A DNA stretch of 64,000 bases from an uncultured Shimia sp. Its GTDB lineage: Bacteria; Pseudomonadota; Alphaproteobacteria; Rhodobacterales; Rhodobacteraceae. The notes beneath the pieces are model-generated. The model ran no database searches, was not told the origin of the DNA, and was given only the letters and a program-made list of their open reading frames with translations. A program made the translations under genes and the position numbers. The DNA is taken from the NCBI RefSeq assembly GCF_947498095.1, contig NZ_CANMJE010000015.1, positions 1 to 64,000 on the forward strand, given 5' to 3'. Below are positions 53,194-61,627 of this stretch, piece by piece; the stretch's first letter is position 1; the number at the start of each line of letters is the position of its first letter.

Positions 53194-54363
53194 CTATTTC
53201 ATGTGGCGTGCCCAGGCCTGACCCAATGTGATGTACCAAATGTTCGCTTCGGGACCGATGGCATAGTCAATGCCCAGATCCATCCCCATTTTGCGCGCGA
53301 TCCGATAACGGAACCCGACACCATAGGCAAAGGCCTCAAAATCTCCGCCAATAACCGAAGTTCCGCTGGCTTGGGTTGCACCATAGCCCGCAAATCCCAA
53401 AACCGACCAACGCGGATCGACCTGCCTGCGGATCTCAATCTCGGTCGAGAACACCTGATCGCCTTGATAGCGGTTGTAGGGAACACCACGCAGGGAAATC
53501 GATGGCTCCATAAAGAATGGGGCGTCGCCATGTGTGCCTTCGTAGAGCCCCATGGCCGAAAAGGTCCAGTTCTCATCCGGTGAGAAGAACCCTGCCCCAA
53601 ACAGTTTGGAAGCGACAAACTCGCTATCACTGCCCCAAGTTGGCGAAAAGCTTTTGACCGACAGGCTGGCGCTTAATCCATTACGCGGCGTGTGAGGGTT
53701 ATCACGTGAGTCAAAGGTCAACTCTAATCCCAAGGCCGCCTGATCAATGGTTTGGCTAAGGCTGGGCGGGATCGGCGTGCCATTGTCGTTGTTCGGCGAA
53801 ATGTTGGATCGGTTCAGTGTCAGGCTCGGCCCGAGGAAAAACTGACTGTTTCCCAGTCGCTTGCGGGCGTCCGCAAAAAACAACCAGGCTTTGTTATTAA
53901 ACTCTAAGGGTGTAGAGCCGATATTGGGAAAGAATGTCAGATTGACCGACCCGCCGCCTAAGGCAACGCGATACTTGATATCACCACCCTGCAAACTGCC
54001 TTGGCGACCGGCAAATGCCAGCTGTGACCCGTTGGTGGTCCCGGCTGCACCCACCAGCGAGATCGTGGTATCTTCGCCGTTCGGCACGCCGGAGTTGTCA
54101 AAGAATGCCAACGCCATGCCCAAACCTTTGCCAAGCGCAGGTTCGGTGATGACAAATGGCAGCGGGATAAACCCGCCACGCCCCAGAAAGGCGGAGACAT
54201 CAAACTTGCCATCCTCTGGATCGGTCATCATTTGCGAAAAACTGAGCTTTGGCTGGTCTTCGACTGTTGTTGACTCGTCTTCGCCAAAAGCAGCAGAGGC
54301 GGCAAAAACCGCAATCCCGAGCATTCCTGCCCGAGCCATGCCTGATAGCTTTGCGATCGCCAT
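53194..54363 (-). CDS. Outer-membrane protein, bacterial surface antigen D15/BamA-like barrel
   Basis: A 389-residue exported protein with a signal peptide (KLSGMARAGMLGIAVFAASAAFGED). The mature part is a beta-barrel of the Omp85/D15 type, with repeated amphipathic strands (ELTFDSRDNPHTPRNGLSAS, a classic barrel turn, and GVGFRYRIARKMGMDLGIDY near the end). POTRA domains are missing, so it is a stand-alone barrel rather than BamA itself. Stand-alone barrels of this family often accompany patatin-like enzymes, but none is seen here. It converges with the Fur-family gene. Confidence 0.8.
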   Translation of the reverse strand: MAIAKLSGMARAGMLGIAVFAASAAFGEDESTTVEDQPKLSFSQMMTDPEDGKFDVSAFLGRGGFIPLPFVITEPALGKGLGMALAFFDNSGVPNGEDTTISLVGAAGTTNGSQLAFAGRQGSLQGGDIKYRVALGGGSVNLTFFPNIGSTPLEFNNKAWLFFADARKRLGNSQFFLGPSLTLNRSNISPNNDNGTPIPPSLSQTIDQAALGLELTFDSRDNPHTPRNGLSASLSVKSFSPTWGSDSEFVASKLFGAGFFSPDENWTFSAMGLYEGTHGDAPFFMEPSISLRGVPYNRYQGDQVFSTEIEIRRQVDPRWSVLGFAGYGATQASGTSVIGGDFEAFAYGVGFRYRIARKMGMDLGIDYAIGPEANIWYITLGQAWARHMK

Positions 54364-54426
54364 ATGACGGTCCCCGCTCTCTCTCAGCGGGCAGATTGGC
54401 ATGAATGTTGTTTTATCTCAAGCGGT

Positions 54427-56850
54427 TCAGGCCCGTAGCTTTTCCCCTTTGGGATCAAACGGTGGCTCATGCAGAATGCGCGCTTTGTGGGGTTGGCCCA
54501 ACACCATCACCTCAACCTCGTCGCCCGGCTCTGCACCACTGACGTGGGCCAGCGCCAGTGACATACCGACCGTGTAACCATAGGTGCCCGAAGTGACCTT
54601 GCCGATGCCTATTCCGTCCTTAAAGATCGGCTCACCGCCCGTTGCGTCAGCATTAGACGCTGCGGTGTCCGCCTCATCCAGATGCAACAAGACCAAGGTT
54701 TCGCGCGCCTCTTGCGCCAGTGTCTCGGCCACGGCCTCTTTGTTGAGGAAATCCTTGTCCATCTTGCAAAGGCGATCCAACCCGATCTCTTGCGGCCAGT
54801 ATTCCGGGCTGTATTCGCGGCTCCACGAGCCATACCCTTTCTCTACCCGCAACGACATCAAGGCACGGCCCCCGACAGGACCTGCACCAAAGTCTTTGCC
54901 TGCACTCAGCAATGCTTCATAAAGTTTGGCCTGATCTTCCACCTTACAGTGAATTTCCCAACCCAAATCACCGGTGAACGACACGCGCAAAGCCAGCGCC
55001 TCGATCCCGGCAATGTCGATCATTTTCGAGCGCATAAAAGGGAAGTCTTCGGTATTAAGCGAGGTATTGGTCAACCGTTGCAACAGGTCGCGCGACTTGG
55101 GTCCGGCGACGTTAAAGCCGCAAATGCTGTCTGTGTGGCTTTCAAATGTCGTGCCCTTGGGCAGCGGCACCTGTTTGAAAAAGCGGCTGTGATAGCGTTC
55201 GGCAATGCCCGATCCGATGATCCAGAACTCATCTTCAGCCAATCGCGTGACCGTAAAGTCTCCGGCAATGCCTCCGCGTTTGCCAATCAGAGGCGTCAGG
55301 CACGACCGGCCAATTTCTTTTGGCATATTGTTGGCAAAGACGGCGTTCAGCCAGTCCGAAGCCCCCGGTCCTTTGCAGATGTATTTGGCAAAGTTCGAGA
55401 TATCGATGATGCCCGCTCGGTCCCGCAGCATCTTGCATTCTTCACCCACAGGGCCCCACCAGTTCTGGCGGGTGAATCCGTTGGTATCGACGGTGCCGGG
55501 GTCTTTGGCAAACCACAAAGGATGCTCCCAACCATAGTTCAGGCCAAAGACCGCCCCCATGGCTTTTTGCGTCTCATAAATCGGCCGCGTCCTCACGGGT
55601 CGTCCCGCCGCGCGCTCTTCGTTGGGGAAGTGAATGGCAAAGCGGTGCGAATAGACATCCCGCACCTTGGCTTTGACAAAGTCGGGATTGTTGGCCCAAA
55701 GACCGAAACGCGCCACATCCCATGGAAACATGTCGTACTGCATTTCGCCTTCGATGATCCACTGCGCCACCATCAATCCCATGCCCGCCGATTGCGAGAA
55801 GCCGGGAATGATGCCGCCGCACATAAAATAGCCATCCAGCTCGGGCACCGGCCCGAGGATCACGTTGCTGTCCGGCGACCAGATCATCGGCCCATTAATG
55901 ACCCGCTTGATCCCTGCGGTGGCCGCCACCGGAACCCGGTCCATGGCGCGCAATACGTTTTCCTCGATACGTTCCAGATCATCCGGGAAAAGGTCATGGG
56001 CAAAGTCCAGCGGCGTGCCATTTTCAGCCCAGAACCGCATGTCCTTTTCATAAGCGCCGATCAGCAGCCCCTGCCCCTCTTGACGCATGTAATATTCGCC
56101 GTCCCGATCCGCGACCGAGGGCAAGCGACGGTCCATCGCATCAATTTCGGCAATGGTCTCTGTCACAAAGTACTGGTGTTCCGTGGGTTGCAACGGCATC
56201 TCAAGACCCGCCATCTTGGCCACTTCACGCCCCCAGAGACCGGCGGCATTGATGACCCAAGGCGTTTTGATGTCGCCCTTGGTGGTGCGCACGATCCAAG
56301 TGCCATCAGGTTGCTGTTCGGTGCCAGTCACCGGGGTAAAGCGATGGATCTCACCGCCGCGCTGCGTCGCGCCCTTGGCATAGGCATGGGTCACGCCCGA
56401 GGGGTCGACGTTGCCGCCGTCCTCTTCCCACATGATGGTGCGGATACCGTCGAAATTGACCAGCGGGTGCAGACGCTCAGCCTCATCCCGGCTGATCTCG
56501 TGGAATTTCATGCCATAAAGCTTGGCCTTGGCCGCCTGCAATTTCAGCTGGTGCTCGCGGTTTTCAGTCTGCGCGAGGTATAGCGAGCCCGGTTGAAACA
56601 CGCCGCAGCTTTGACCAGTCTCAGCCTCGAGCTCGTTATAGAGCGTCATCGTATAGTGCTGAATGCGGCTGATATTGGCGCTATCATGCAGCCCGTGAAT
56701 GCCCGCCGCCGCGTGCCATGTGCTGCCGCTGGTCAACTCGTCCCGCTCGAGCAGAACGACATCTTTCCATCCGAGTTTTGTGAGATGGTAAAGAATTGAA
56801 CATCCGATAAGGCCGCCACCGATAACGACTGCTTGAGCATGGGTCCGCAT
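54427..56850 (-). CDS. FAD-dependent dimethylglycine/sarcosine dehydrogenase-type flavoprotein (paralog 1)
   Basis: An 807-residue protein that combines an N-terminal FAD oxidoreductase (about 1-390) with a C-terminal GcvT-like folate-binding domain (about 430-795). The FAD motif is VIGGGLIGCSILYHL (9-23). His46 in GSTWHAAAG is the expected covalent FAD link, as in dimethylglycine dehydrogenase. FDGIRTIMWEEDGGNVDPSG and VINAAGLWGREVAKMAG are conserved in the family. It oxidatively demethylates N-methyl compounds and transfers the C1 unit to tetrahydrofolate; the exact substrate is not clear. It shares a palindrome (56920-56938, 69 bases upstream) with the paralog at 58527. Confidence 0.9.
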   Translation of the reverse strand: MRTHAQAVVIGGGLIGCSILYHLTKLGWKDVVLLERDELTSGSTWHAAAGIHGLHDSANISRIQHYTMTLYNELEAETGQSCGVFQPGSLYLAQTENREHQLKLQAAKAKLYGMKFHEISRDEAERLHPLVNFDGIRTIMWEEDGGNVDPSGVTHAYAKGATQRGGEIHRFTPVTGTEQQPDGTWIVRTTKGDIKTPWVINAAGLWGREVAKMAGLEMPLQPTEHQYFVTETIAEIDAMDRRLPSVADRDGEYYMRQEGQGLLIGAYEKDMRFWAENGTPLDFAHDLFPDDLERIEENVLRAMDRVPVAATAGIKRVINGPMIWSPDSNVILGPVPELDGYFMCGGIIPGFSQSAGMGLMVAQWIIEGEMQYDMFPWDVARFGLWANNPDFVKAKVRDVYSHRFAIHFPNEERAAGRPVRTRPIYETQKAMGAVFGLNYGWEHPLWFAKDPGTVDTNGFTRQNWWGPVGEECKMLRDRAGIIDISNFAKYICKGPGASDWLNAVFANNMPKEIGRSCLTPLIGKRGGIAGDFTVTRLAEDEFWIIGSGIAERYHSRFFKQVPLPKGTTFESHTDSICGFNVAGPKSRDLLQRLTNTSLNTEDFPFMRSKMIDIAGIEALALRVSFTGDLGWEIHCKVEDQAKLYEALLSAGKDFGAGPVGGRALMSLRVEKGYGSWSREYSPEYWPQEIGLDRLCKMDKDFLNKEAVAETLAQEARETLVLLHLDEADTAASNADATGGEPIFKDGIGIGKVTSGTYGYTVGMSLALAHVSGAEPGDEVEVMVLGQPHKARILHEPPFDPKGEKLRA

Positions 56851-56919
56851 GGGTAAAGTTCCGTGTGTGGTCAGTTTCCTCTAAACCTGCAGCCGTCGAC
56901 CCGACACAAAATGCCCTTT

Positions 56920-56938
56920 TGCGACATGTTTCGTCGCA
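56920..56938. promoter_or_regulatory. Palindrome shared with the second flavoprotein gene
   Basis: TGCGAC-N7-GTCGCA with T-rich left flank (TTTTGCGACATGTTTCGTCG...). It lies 69 bases upstream of flavoprotein 1 (minus strand) and 110 bases upstream of the aldolase gene (plus strand). The copy at 58437-58455 differs at three of 19 bases. The surrounding phrase GTCGACCC...GCC..TTTGCGACA is also shared, which suggests a duplicated regulatory region bound by one regulator. Confidence 0.7.
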
Positions 56939-57048
56939 GATTTGCGCCGCACCCCTGATATGTGTTGGCCGAAATCAGTCCCGTGGTCTAAGCTTCCAGC
57001 TTTTCCCGTAGTCACTGTGTCCCGGAAATCTCTGTCGCGAGGATCGAA

Positions 57049-57801
57049 ATGAGACTTAAACAAAAGCTGCAAAATACTGACATGCGCCTGTCCAGTGCGC
57101 TTTGTACTATTCCCTCCGCGGCAATCACCCAAGCACTGGCCGCAAGCGGTCTTGATGCTGTGATTGTAGACCTTGAGCATGGTGCAGTTGATTACGGCAG
57201 CGCCCACGCCATGATCGCCGCCACGGCCGGTACGGATTGTGCACCCTTGGTCCGCATCCGCGAAAACATCCCCAGCCTGGTCAAACGCGCCCTCGACCTA
57301 GGTGCCGAAGGCATTGTTTTTCCGCTGATCCGCACTGCGGAAGAGGCCCGGCTGGCGGTGCAATCCATGCACTACCCTCCCGATGGCGTGCGTGGTTTTG
57401 GCCCGTTTATTGCGCAGTCACGCTGGCAGGCAAATCTGGCAAGCTATCCCGCGCAGGAGCAAGGCAATCTGATCTGCTGCCTGTTGGTTGAGACAGCTGA
57501 AGCCGTCGACAATATTGACGCGATCTGCGCGGTTGAAGGGATTGACCTGTTGATCCCGGCGCAGTTCGACCTCAGCACTGACCTGGGCATCATGGGGCAA
57601 TTCGAGCATCCCGAGTTCCAGCGCGCCGTTGCCAAGGTCGAAGCCGCCGCAAACAAGGCCAGTATTCCATTGGGCAATGCCGCGCTGGCGGAACCACAGG
57701 CCCTGGCGCTGTTTGAGCGCGGCTATAGGCTGGTTGCGAGCTTTGACATCCTGTGGCTGCGCGAAAAAGCAGCAGAGATGGCCGGATGGTGTAAGAGCTG
57801 A
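57049..57801 (+). CDS. HpcH/HpaI aldolase/citrate lyase family protein
   Basis: A 250-residue class II (metal-dependent) aldolase of the HpcH/HpaI family, which cleaves 2-keto-3-deoxy or hydroxy-keto acids to pyruvate and an aldehyde. Catalytic/metal features are DLEHGAVDYG (His44), LVRIRENIPSLVKRALDLGA with the substrate Arg, CCLLVETAEAVDNID (Glu ligand) and DLSTDLGIMGQ (Asp ligand). The length is standard. It is divergent from flavoprotein 1, and the shared palindrome lies in the gap, so it may be part of the same regulon. Confidence 0.9.
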   Translation: MRLKQKLQNTDMRLSSALCTIPSAAITQALAASGLDAVIVDLEHGAVDYGSAHAMIAATAGTDCAPLVRIRENIPSLVKRALDLGAEGIVFPLIRTAEEARLAVQSMHYPPDGVRGFGPFIAQSRWQANLASYPAQEQGNLICCLLVETAEAVDNIDAICAVEGIDLLIPAQFDLSTDLGIMGQFEHPEFQRAVAKVEAAANKASIPLGNAALAEPQALALFERGYRLVASFDILWLREKAAEMAGWCKS

Positions 57802-57821
57802 GGTGCGACTGGATCCGAGGA

Positions 57822-58394
57822 TCACTCGCGGTTCAGATGCACCTGAAAGTTTAGCGTGATTATGTCGCCTACCAAATCCGGATAGCCCGAGATATCAAAG
57901 GCTTTGCGGCTTACGGCGCCTGTTACTTGCAAGATCAGCTCCGAATTGTCCGTCGGTGCATCGGCCCGCCGTTGGAAAACCGCATCTAGCGTAACAGGGC
58001 GCGTCACACCTTTCAGCGTAAGATCTCCTGTCACACGGGCACCATTGGCATTCGGCACAACGCGCGAACTGACAAAATGTGCACTTGGGTATTGTTTGGT
58101 CGCCAACAAATCGTCCCCACGCATGGCTATCGTGACCAAGGCGTCCCCAGCCCTCACAGATTTGGTCGCAATCGTGACGTCCAGCGTTGAGCGGCGCACA
58201 TCCTGCAGATCAACCATCGTCATCGCCTGCGACACCTGAAAGGATCCTTCGATCTTACGTCCACCAAGAGAATAGAAAAATGCAACTTTGGAGGCTTTGA
58301 TATCAAGACTGTAGGGTACTGGCCCGGCCCATCCGGCTGAAACCGTCCAGAGAAAAACCATCAAAGAGATCAACATGCGCGTCATGAACCACAT
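57822..58394 (-). CDS. YceI family periplasmic protein
   Basis: A 190-residue YceI/lipocalin-like protein with a signal peptide (MLISLMVFLWTVSAGWAG, ending near residue 24). The mature beta-barrel starts VPYSLDIKASKVAFFYSLGG. It includes the family signature VTGDLTLKGVTRPVTLDAVF and ends in NFQVHLNRE. YceI proteins bind isoprenoid quinone-like lipids in the periplasm. It lies between the aldolase (convergent) and flavoprotein 2 (divergent). A second copy of the palindrome is 43 bases upstream of its start. Confidence 0.92.
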   Translation of the reverse strand: MWFMTRMLISLMVFLWTVSAGWAGPVPYSLDIKASKVAFFYSLGGRKIEGSFQVSQAMTMVDLQDVRRSTLDVTIATKSVRAGDALVTIAMRGDDLLATKQYPSAHFVSSRVVPNANGARVTGDLTLKGVTRPVTLDAVFQRRADAPTDNSELILQVTGAVSRKAFDISGYPDLVGDIITLNFQVHLNRE

Positions 58395-58436
58395 CTAACA
58401 TGCGGCCTTGACCTGTCGACCCCCAACTTCGCCATT

Positions 58437-58455
58437 TGCGACACGTCTCGTCGTA
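58437..58455. promoter_or_regulatory. Second copy of the flavoprotein-linked palindrome
   Basis: TGCGAC-ACGTCTC-GTCGTA, within TTTGCGAC...GTCGTAAA, giving eight-base arms with one mismatch. It lies 71 bases upstream of flavoprotein 2, almost the same distance as the first copy has from flavoprotein 1 (69). The upstream phrase GTCGACCC is also shared. Confidence 0.7.
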
Positions 58456-58526
58456 AAGTGACCAGCGCCTTGCAAAAATGCCGCGATTGTGAAGCTAATC
58501 ACCAGAACCATGAAAGGGGAGCGCCC

Positions 58527-60944
58527 ATGAAAACCACCACACGTGTGGCCGTGATCGGCGGCGGAGTCGTCGGCTGTTCAGTCTTGTATCACCTGACCAA
58601 ACTGGGCTGGTCCGATGTGATGCTTCTCGAGCGCTCGGAACTGACCTCTGGGTCTACGTGGCACGCGGCAGGCGGTTTTCACACCCTCAACGGCGACACC
58701 AACATGGCAGCTCTTCAGGGCTATACCATCCGGCTTTACAAAGAGCTGGAAGAGATCACGGGCATGTCCTGTGGCCTTCACCACGTGGGCGGCGTGACCT
58801 TGGCGGACAATCAGGACCGCTTTGATATGCTGGTGGCTGAGCGCGCCAAACACCGCTTCATGGGGCTTGAGACCGAGATCGTCTCGCCTGAAGAAATTCG
58901 CAAGATCGCACCTGTTACCAATACAGACGGCATTATTGGCGGGCTTTACGATCCACTTGATGGCCACCTCGACCCCTCGGGCACCACACATGCCTATGCC
59001 AAGGCCGCACGTATGGGTGGTGCCACGATTGAAACCCACTGCATGGTGCAGGAAACCAACCAGCGTGCGGATGGCACCTGGGACGTTGTCACCAACAAGG
59101 GCACCATTCACGCCGAACACATCGTCAACGCGGGCGGTCTCTGGGCACGCGAGGTTGGCGCCATGGCCGGTGTATACTTCCCGCTGCACCCGATGGAGCA
59201 CCAATACGTCGTCACCGACGAAGTGCCGATGATCGCCGAGATCATCGATGCAGGCGGTGAGCACCCGCATGTCATGGACCCCGCCGGTGAAAGCTATCTA
59301 CGCCAAGAGGGGCGCGGCCTTTGCATTGGGTTTTATGAGCAACCTTGCAAACCTTGGGCCGTAGACGGCACACCTTGGGAGTTTGGTCATGAACTTTTGC
59401 AAGACGACTTTGACAAGATCGAAGACTCCATCGATTTTGCCTACAAACGCTTTCCTGCGCTGGAGCAGGCTGGCATCAAATCCGTGATCCACGGACCCTT
59501 TACCTTTGCCCCCGACGGCAACCCTCTGGTCGGTCCGGTACCCGGCATGCGCAACTACTGGTCGGCCTGCGCCGTCATGGCTGGCTTTTCCCAAGGTGGC
59601 GGCGTTGGCCTGATGCTGGCGCAATGGATGGTCGAAGGAGAATGCGAGCGCGACACCTTTGCCATGGACTGCGCCCGCTTTGGCGACTGGATCACCCCCG
59701 GCTACACGCGCCCCAAGGTAATTGAGAACTATCAGAAACGCTTCTCTGTTTCTTACCCCAACGAGGAACTGCCCGCCGCACGTCCCTTCCGCACCACGCC
59801 GATGTACGACATCTTTGATGGGATGGGCGCCGTCTGGGGCCATCAATACGGCATCGAAATCCCGAACTACTTTGCGATTGGCGATGAACCGCGCTTTGAG
59901 ACACCTTCGTTCCGCCGCTCCAACGCTTTTGACGCCACCGCGCGCGAGGTCAAAGCGGTGCGCGAGGTCGTCGGTATCAACGAAGTCCACAACTTCGGAA
60001 AGTACTGCATTCGTGGCGAGGGTGCGCGCGCCTGGCTCGACCACATCATGGCAGGCCGCGTACCACAACCGGGCCGCCTGTCACTGACCCCGATGCTCTC
60101 GCCCAAGGGCCGCCTGATTGGCGATTTCACCATCTCTTGCCTCTCCGAGACCGAATTCCAACTGACCGCGTCTTACGGCTCGCAAGCCTATCACATGCGC
60201 TGGTTCCTCCAGCACAAAGAGCATGGGGTAAAGATCGAGAATGTCTCGGACACTGTGAACGGTTTCCAGATCGCAGGCCCCAATGCTCTGAAAGTGCTGC
60301 AAGCCTGCACCCGTCAGGACATGTCTGACATGCGCTTCATGGATGTGCGCCGCGCCACGGTAGGCATGTGTGACTGTATCATCCAGCGCGTCAGCTATAC
60401 TGGCGACTTGGGCTATGAAATCTACTGCGACCTGCCCTCACAACGCGCGCTTTGGGACACGCTCTGGACCGCCGGACAAGACCACGGCATGAAACCCTTT
60501 GGCATGCGCGCCATGATGTCCCTGCGCTTAGACAAGTTCTTCGGCTCGTGGCTTTCCGAGTTCTCACCGGATTACACGGCAGCGGAAACCGGTCTCGACC
60601 GTTTTATCAGCTTTAAGAAGAACACAGACTTCATCGGCCGCGCCGCTGCCGAAGCCGAGCGTGAAGCTGGCCCGGCCCGCAAACTCTGCGCCTTTGAGGT
60701 CGATGCGGACGACGCAGACGTCAACGCCTATGAGCCGATCTGGCTCGACGGTGAGGTGGTCGGCTTCTGCACCTCAGGTGGCTATAGCCACTACGCTCGG
60801 AAATCGATCGCACAGGGGTTTGTCCCCATCGACAAGGCCCACGAAGGCCTTGAGGTTGAGATCGAAATCCTCGGATCCATGCGCAAAGCGCGGCTCATTA
60901 CACAAGCGCTCTTTGACGCTGACGGAACGCGCATGCGGGGATAA
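58527..60944 (+). CDS. FAD-dependent dimethylglycine/sarcosine dehydrogenase-type flavoprotein (paralog 2)
   Basis: An 805-residue paralog of the flavoprotein at 54427, with the same two-domain layout. The FAD motif is VIGGGVVGCSVLYHL (9-23), His46 in GSTWHAAGGFH is the covalent-FAD site, and DPLDGHLDPSGTTHAYAKAA is conserved. The C-terminal GcvT-like folate domain includes VSYTGDLGYEIYCDLPSQ and the FGMRAMMSLRLDKFFGSW block. GAAAGGGGAGCGCCC precedes the ATG at 58527. It probably demethylates a methylated amine or betaine derivative with C1 transfer to folate, with a different substrate from paralog 1. A short intergenic repeat lies 19 bases after its stop. Confidence 0.9.
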   Translation: MKTTTRVAVIGGGVVGCSVLYHLTKLGWSDVMLLERSELTSGSTWHAAGGFHTLNGDTNMAALQGYTIRLYKELEEITGMSCGLHHVGGVTLADNQDRFDMLVAERAKHRFMGLETEIVSPEEIRKIAPVTNTDGIIGGLYDPLDGHLDPSGTTHAYAKAARMGGATIETHCMVQETNQRADGTWDVVTNKGTIHAEHIVNAGGLWAREVGAMAGVYFPLHPMEHQYVVTDEVPMIAEIIDAGGEHPHVMDPAGESYLRQEGRGLCIGFYEQPCKPWAVDGTPWEFGHELLQDDFDKIEDSIDFAYKRFPALEQAGIKSVIHGPFTFAPDGNPLVGPVPGMRNYWSACAVMAGFSQGGGVGLMLAQWMVEGECERDTFAMDCARFGDWITPGYTRPKVIENYQKRFSVSYPNEELPAARPFRTTPMYDIFDGMGAVWGHQYGIEIPNYFAIGDEPRFETPSFRRSNAFDATAREVKAVREVVGINEVHNFGKYCIRGEGARAWLDHIMAGRVPQPGRLSLTPMLSPKGRLIGDFTISCLSETEFQLTASYGSQAYHMRWFLQHKEHGVKIENVSDTVNGFQIAGPNALKVLQACTRQDMSDMRFMDVRRATVGMCDCIIQRVSYTGDLGYEIYCDLPSQRALWDTLWTAGQDHGMKPFGMRAMMSLRLDKFFGSWLSEFSPDYTAAETGLDRFISFKKNTDFIGRAAAEAEREAGPARKLCAFEVDADDADVNAYEPIWLDGEVVGFCTSGGYSHYARKSIAQGFVPIDKAHEGLEVEIEILGSMRKARLITQALFDADGTRMRG

Positions 60945-60963
60945 CCCTTTCCCCCTGCCTTCA

Positions 60964-60995
60964 TTTTGGTAAAAATACTCCCGCCGGAGGCATCC
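60964..60995. repeat. ATACTCC-type short intergenic repeat
   Basis: TTTTGGTAAAAATACTCCCG followed by CCGGAGGCATCC, between flavoprotein 2 and the MocA-like gene. It matches, in the opposite orientation, 37592-37614. Partial copies lie at 19615 and 47622. The CTCC..GGAG arms make a weak hairpin. Confidence 0.7.
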
Positions 60996-61033
60996 CATGC
61001 TGCCTTCGGCGACCTGTTTTGACAAGGGCGCCT

Positions 61034-61627
61034 ATGCTATCCATCCTTCTTCTTGCAGCCGGATCGTCATCGCGCATGCGCGGCGCTGATAAGCTCATGC
61101 AGGATGTCGATGGCAATCCCTTGATACGTACCATGGCAACCCGCGCGCTCGACACAGGCTGCCCGGTGCGTGTCACCCTGCCCGACGCCGCACATCCGCG
61201 TGCAAAGGCGCTGGCAGACCTCGACGTGACACAAGCGATCGTGCCAGATGCCGATATGGGCATGGCCCATTCCATTCGCGCCGGGGTCTCTGCCCTGCCC
61301 GCCACAGTGACCGCCGTCATGATCTTACCTGCTGACATGCCGGACCTGACAGCCTCGGATCTCATGAAAATGCATCAGGCTTTTACAGCCGCGCCTGAGG
61401 GGGCCCTGCTGCGCGGGGTCACATCCGACAATCACGCAGGCCATCCGGTGATCTTTCCTCAAGAGTGTTTTGAAGCGTTGTCACAGATTTCAGGTGATCA
61501 GGGGGCTCGGTCTGTTGTTAAAGAATTTGCCGGGCCGGTAGTCCATGTCCCGTTGCCCGATCACCATGCGTTGACCGATCTCGATACGCCAGAGGATTGG
61601 GCACACTGGCGGAACTGTCAGGATTGA
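61034..61627 (+). CDS. MobA-like NTP transferase (MocA-type molybdenum cofactor cytidylyltransferase)
   Basis: A 197-residue nucleotidyltransferase. ILLLAAGSSSRMRGADKLMQ is the G-x-S/G-x-R-x-G-x-x-K nucleotide-binding signature. VMILPADMPDLTASDLMKM has the metal-binding Asp, and SDNHAGHPVIFP and DLDTPEDW complete the pattern seen in MocA. MocA attaches CMP to molybdopterin for the xanthine-dehydrogenase family; no such enzyme is in view, so the exact role is inferred. The ATG at 61034 follows AAGGGCG; a TTG five codons earlier is less likely. It overlaps the Hint gene by ten bases. Confidence 0.85.
   Translation: MLSILLLAAGSSSRMRGADKLMQDVDGNPLIRTMATRALDTGCPVRVTLPDAAHPRAKALADLDVTQAIVPDADMGMAHSIRAGVSALPATVTAVMILPADMPDLTASDLMKMHQAFTAAPEGALLRGVTSDNHAGHPVIFPQECFEALSQISGDQGARSVVKEFAGPVVHVPLPDHHALTDLDTPEDWAHWRNCQD

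Noticed and set aside
54682-56583. A 633-codon plus-strand open frame
   Set aside because: It lies fully antisense to the clearly conserved flavoprotein gene, has no known domain and no ribosome site. Long antisense frames are expected in GC-rich coding DNA.
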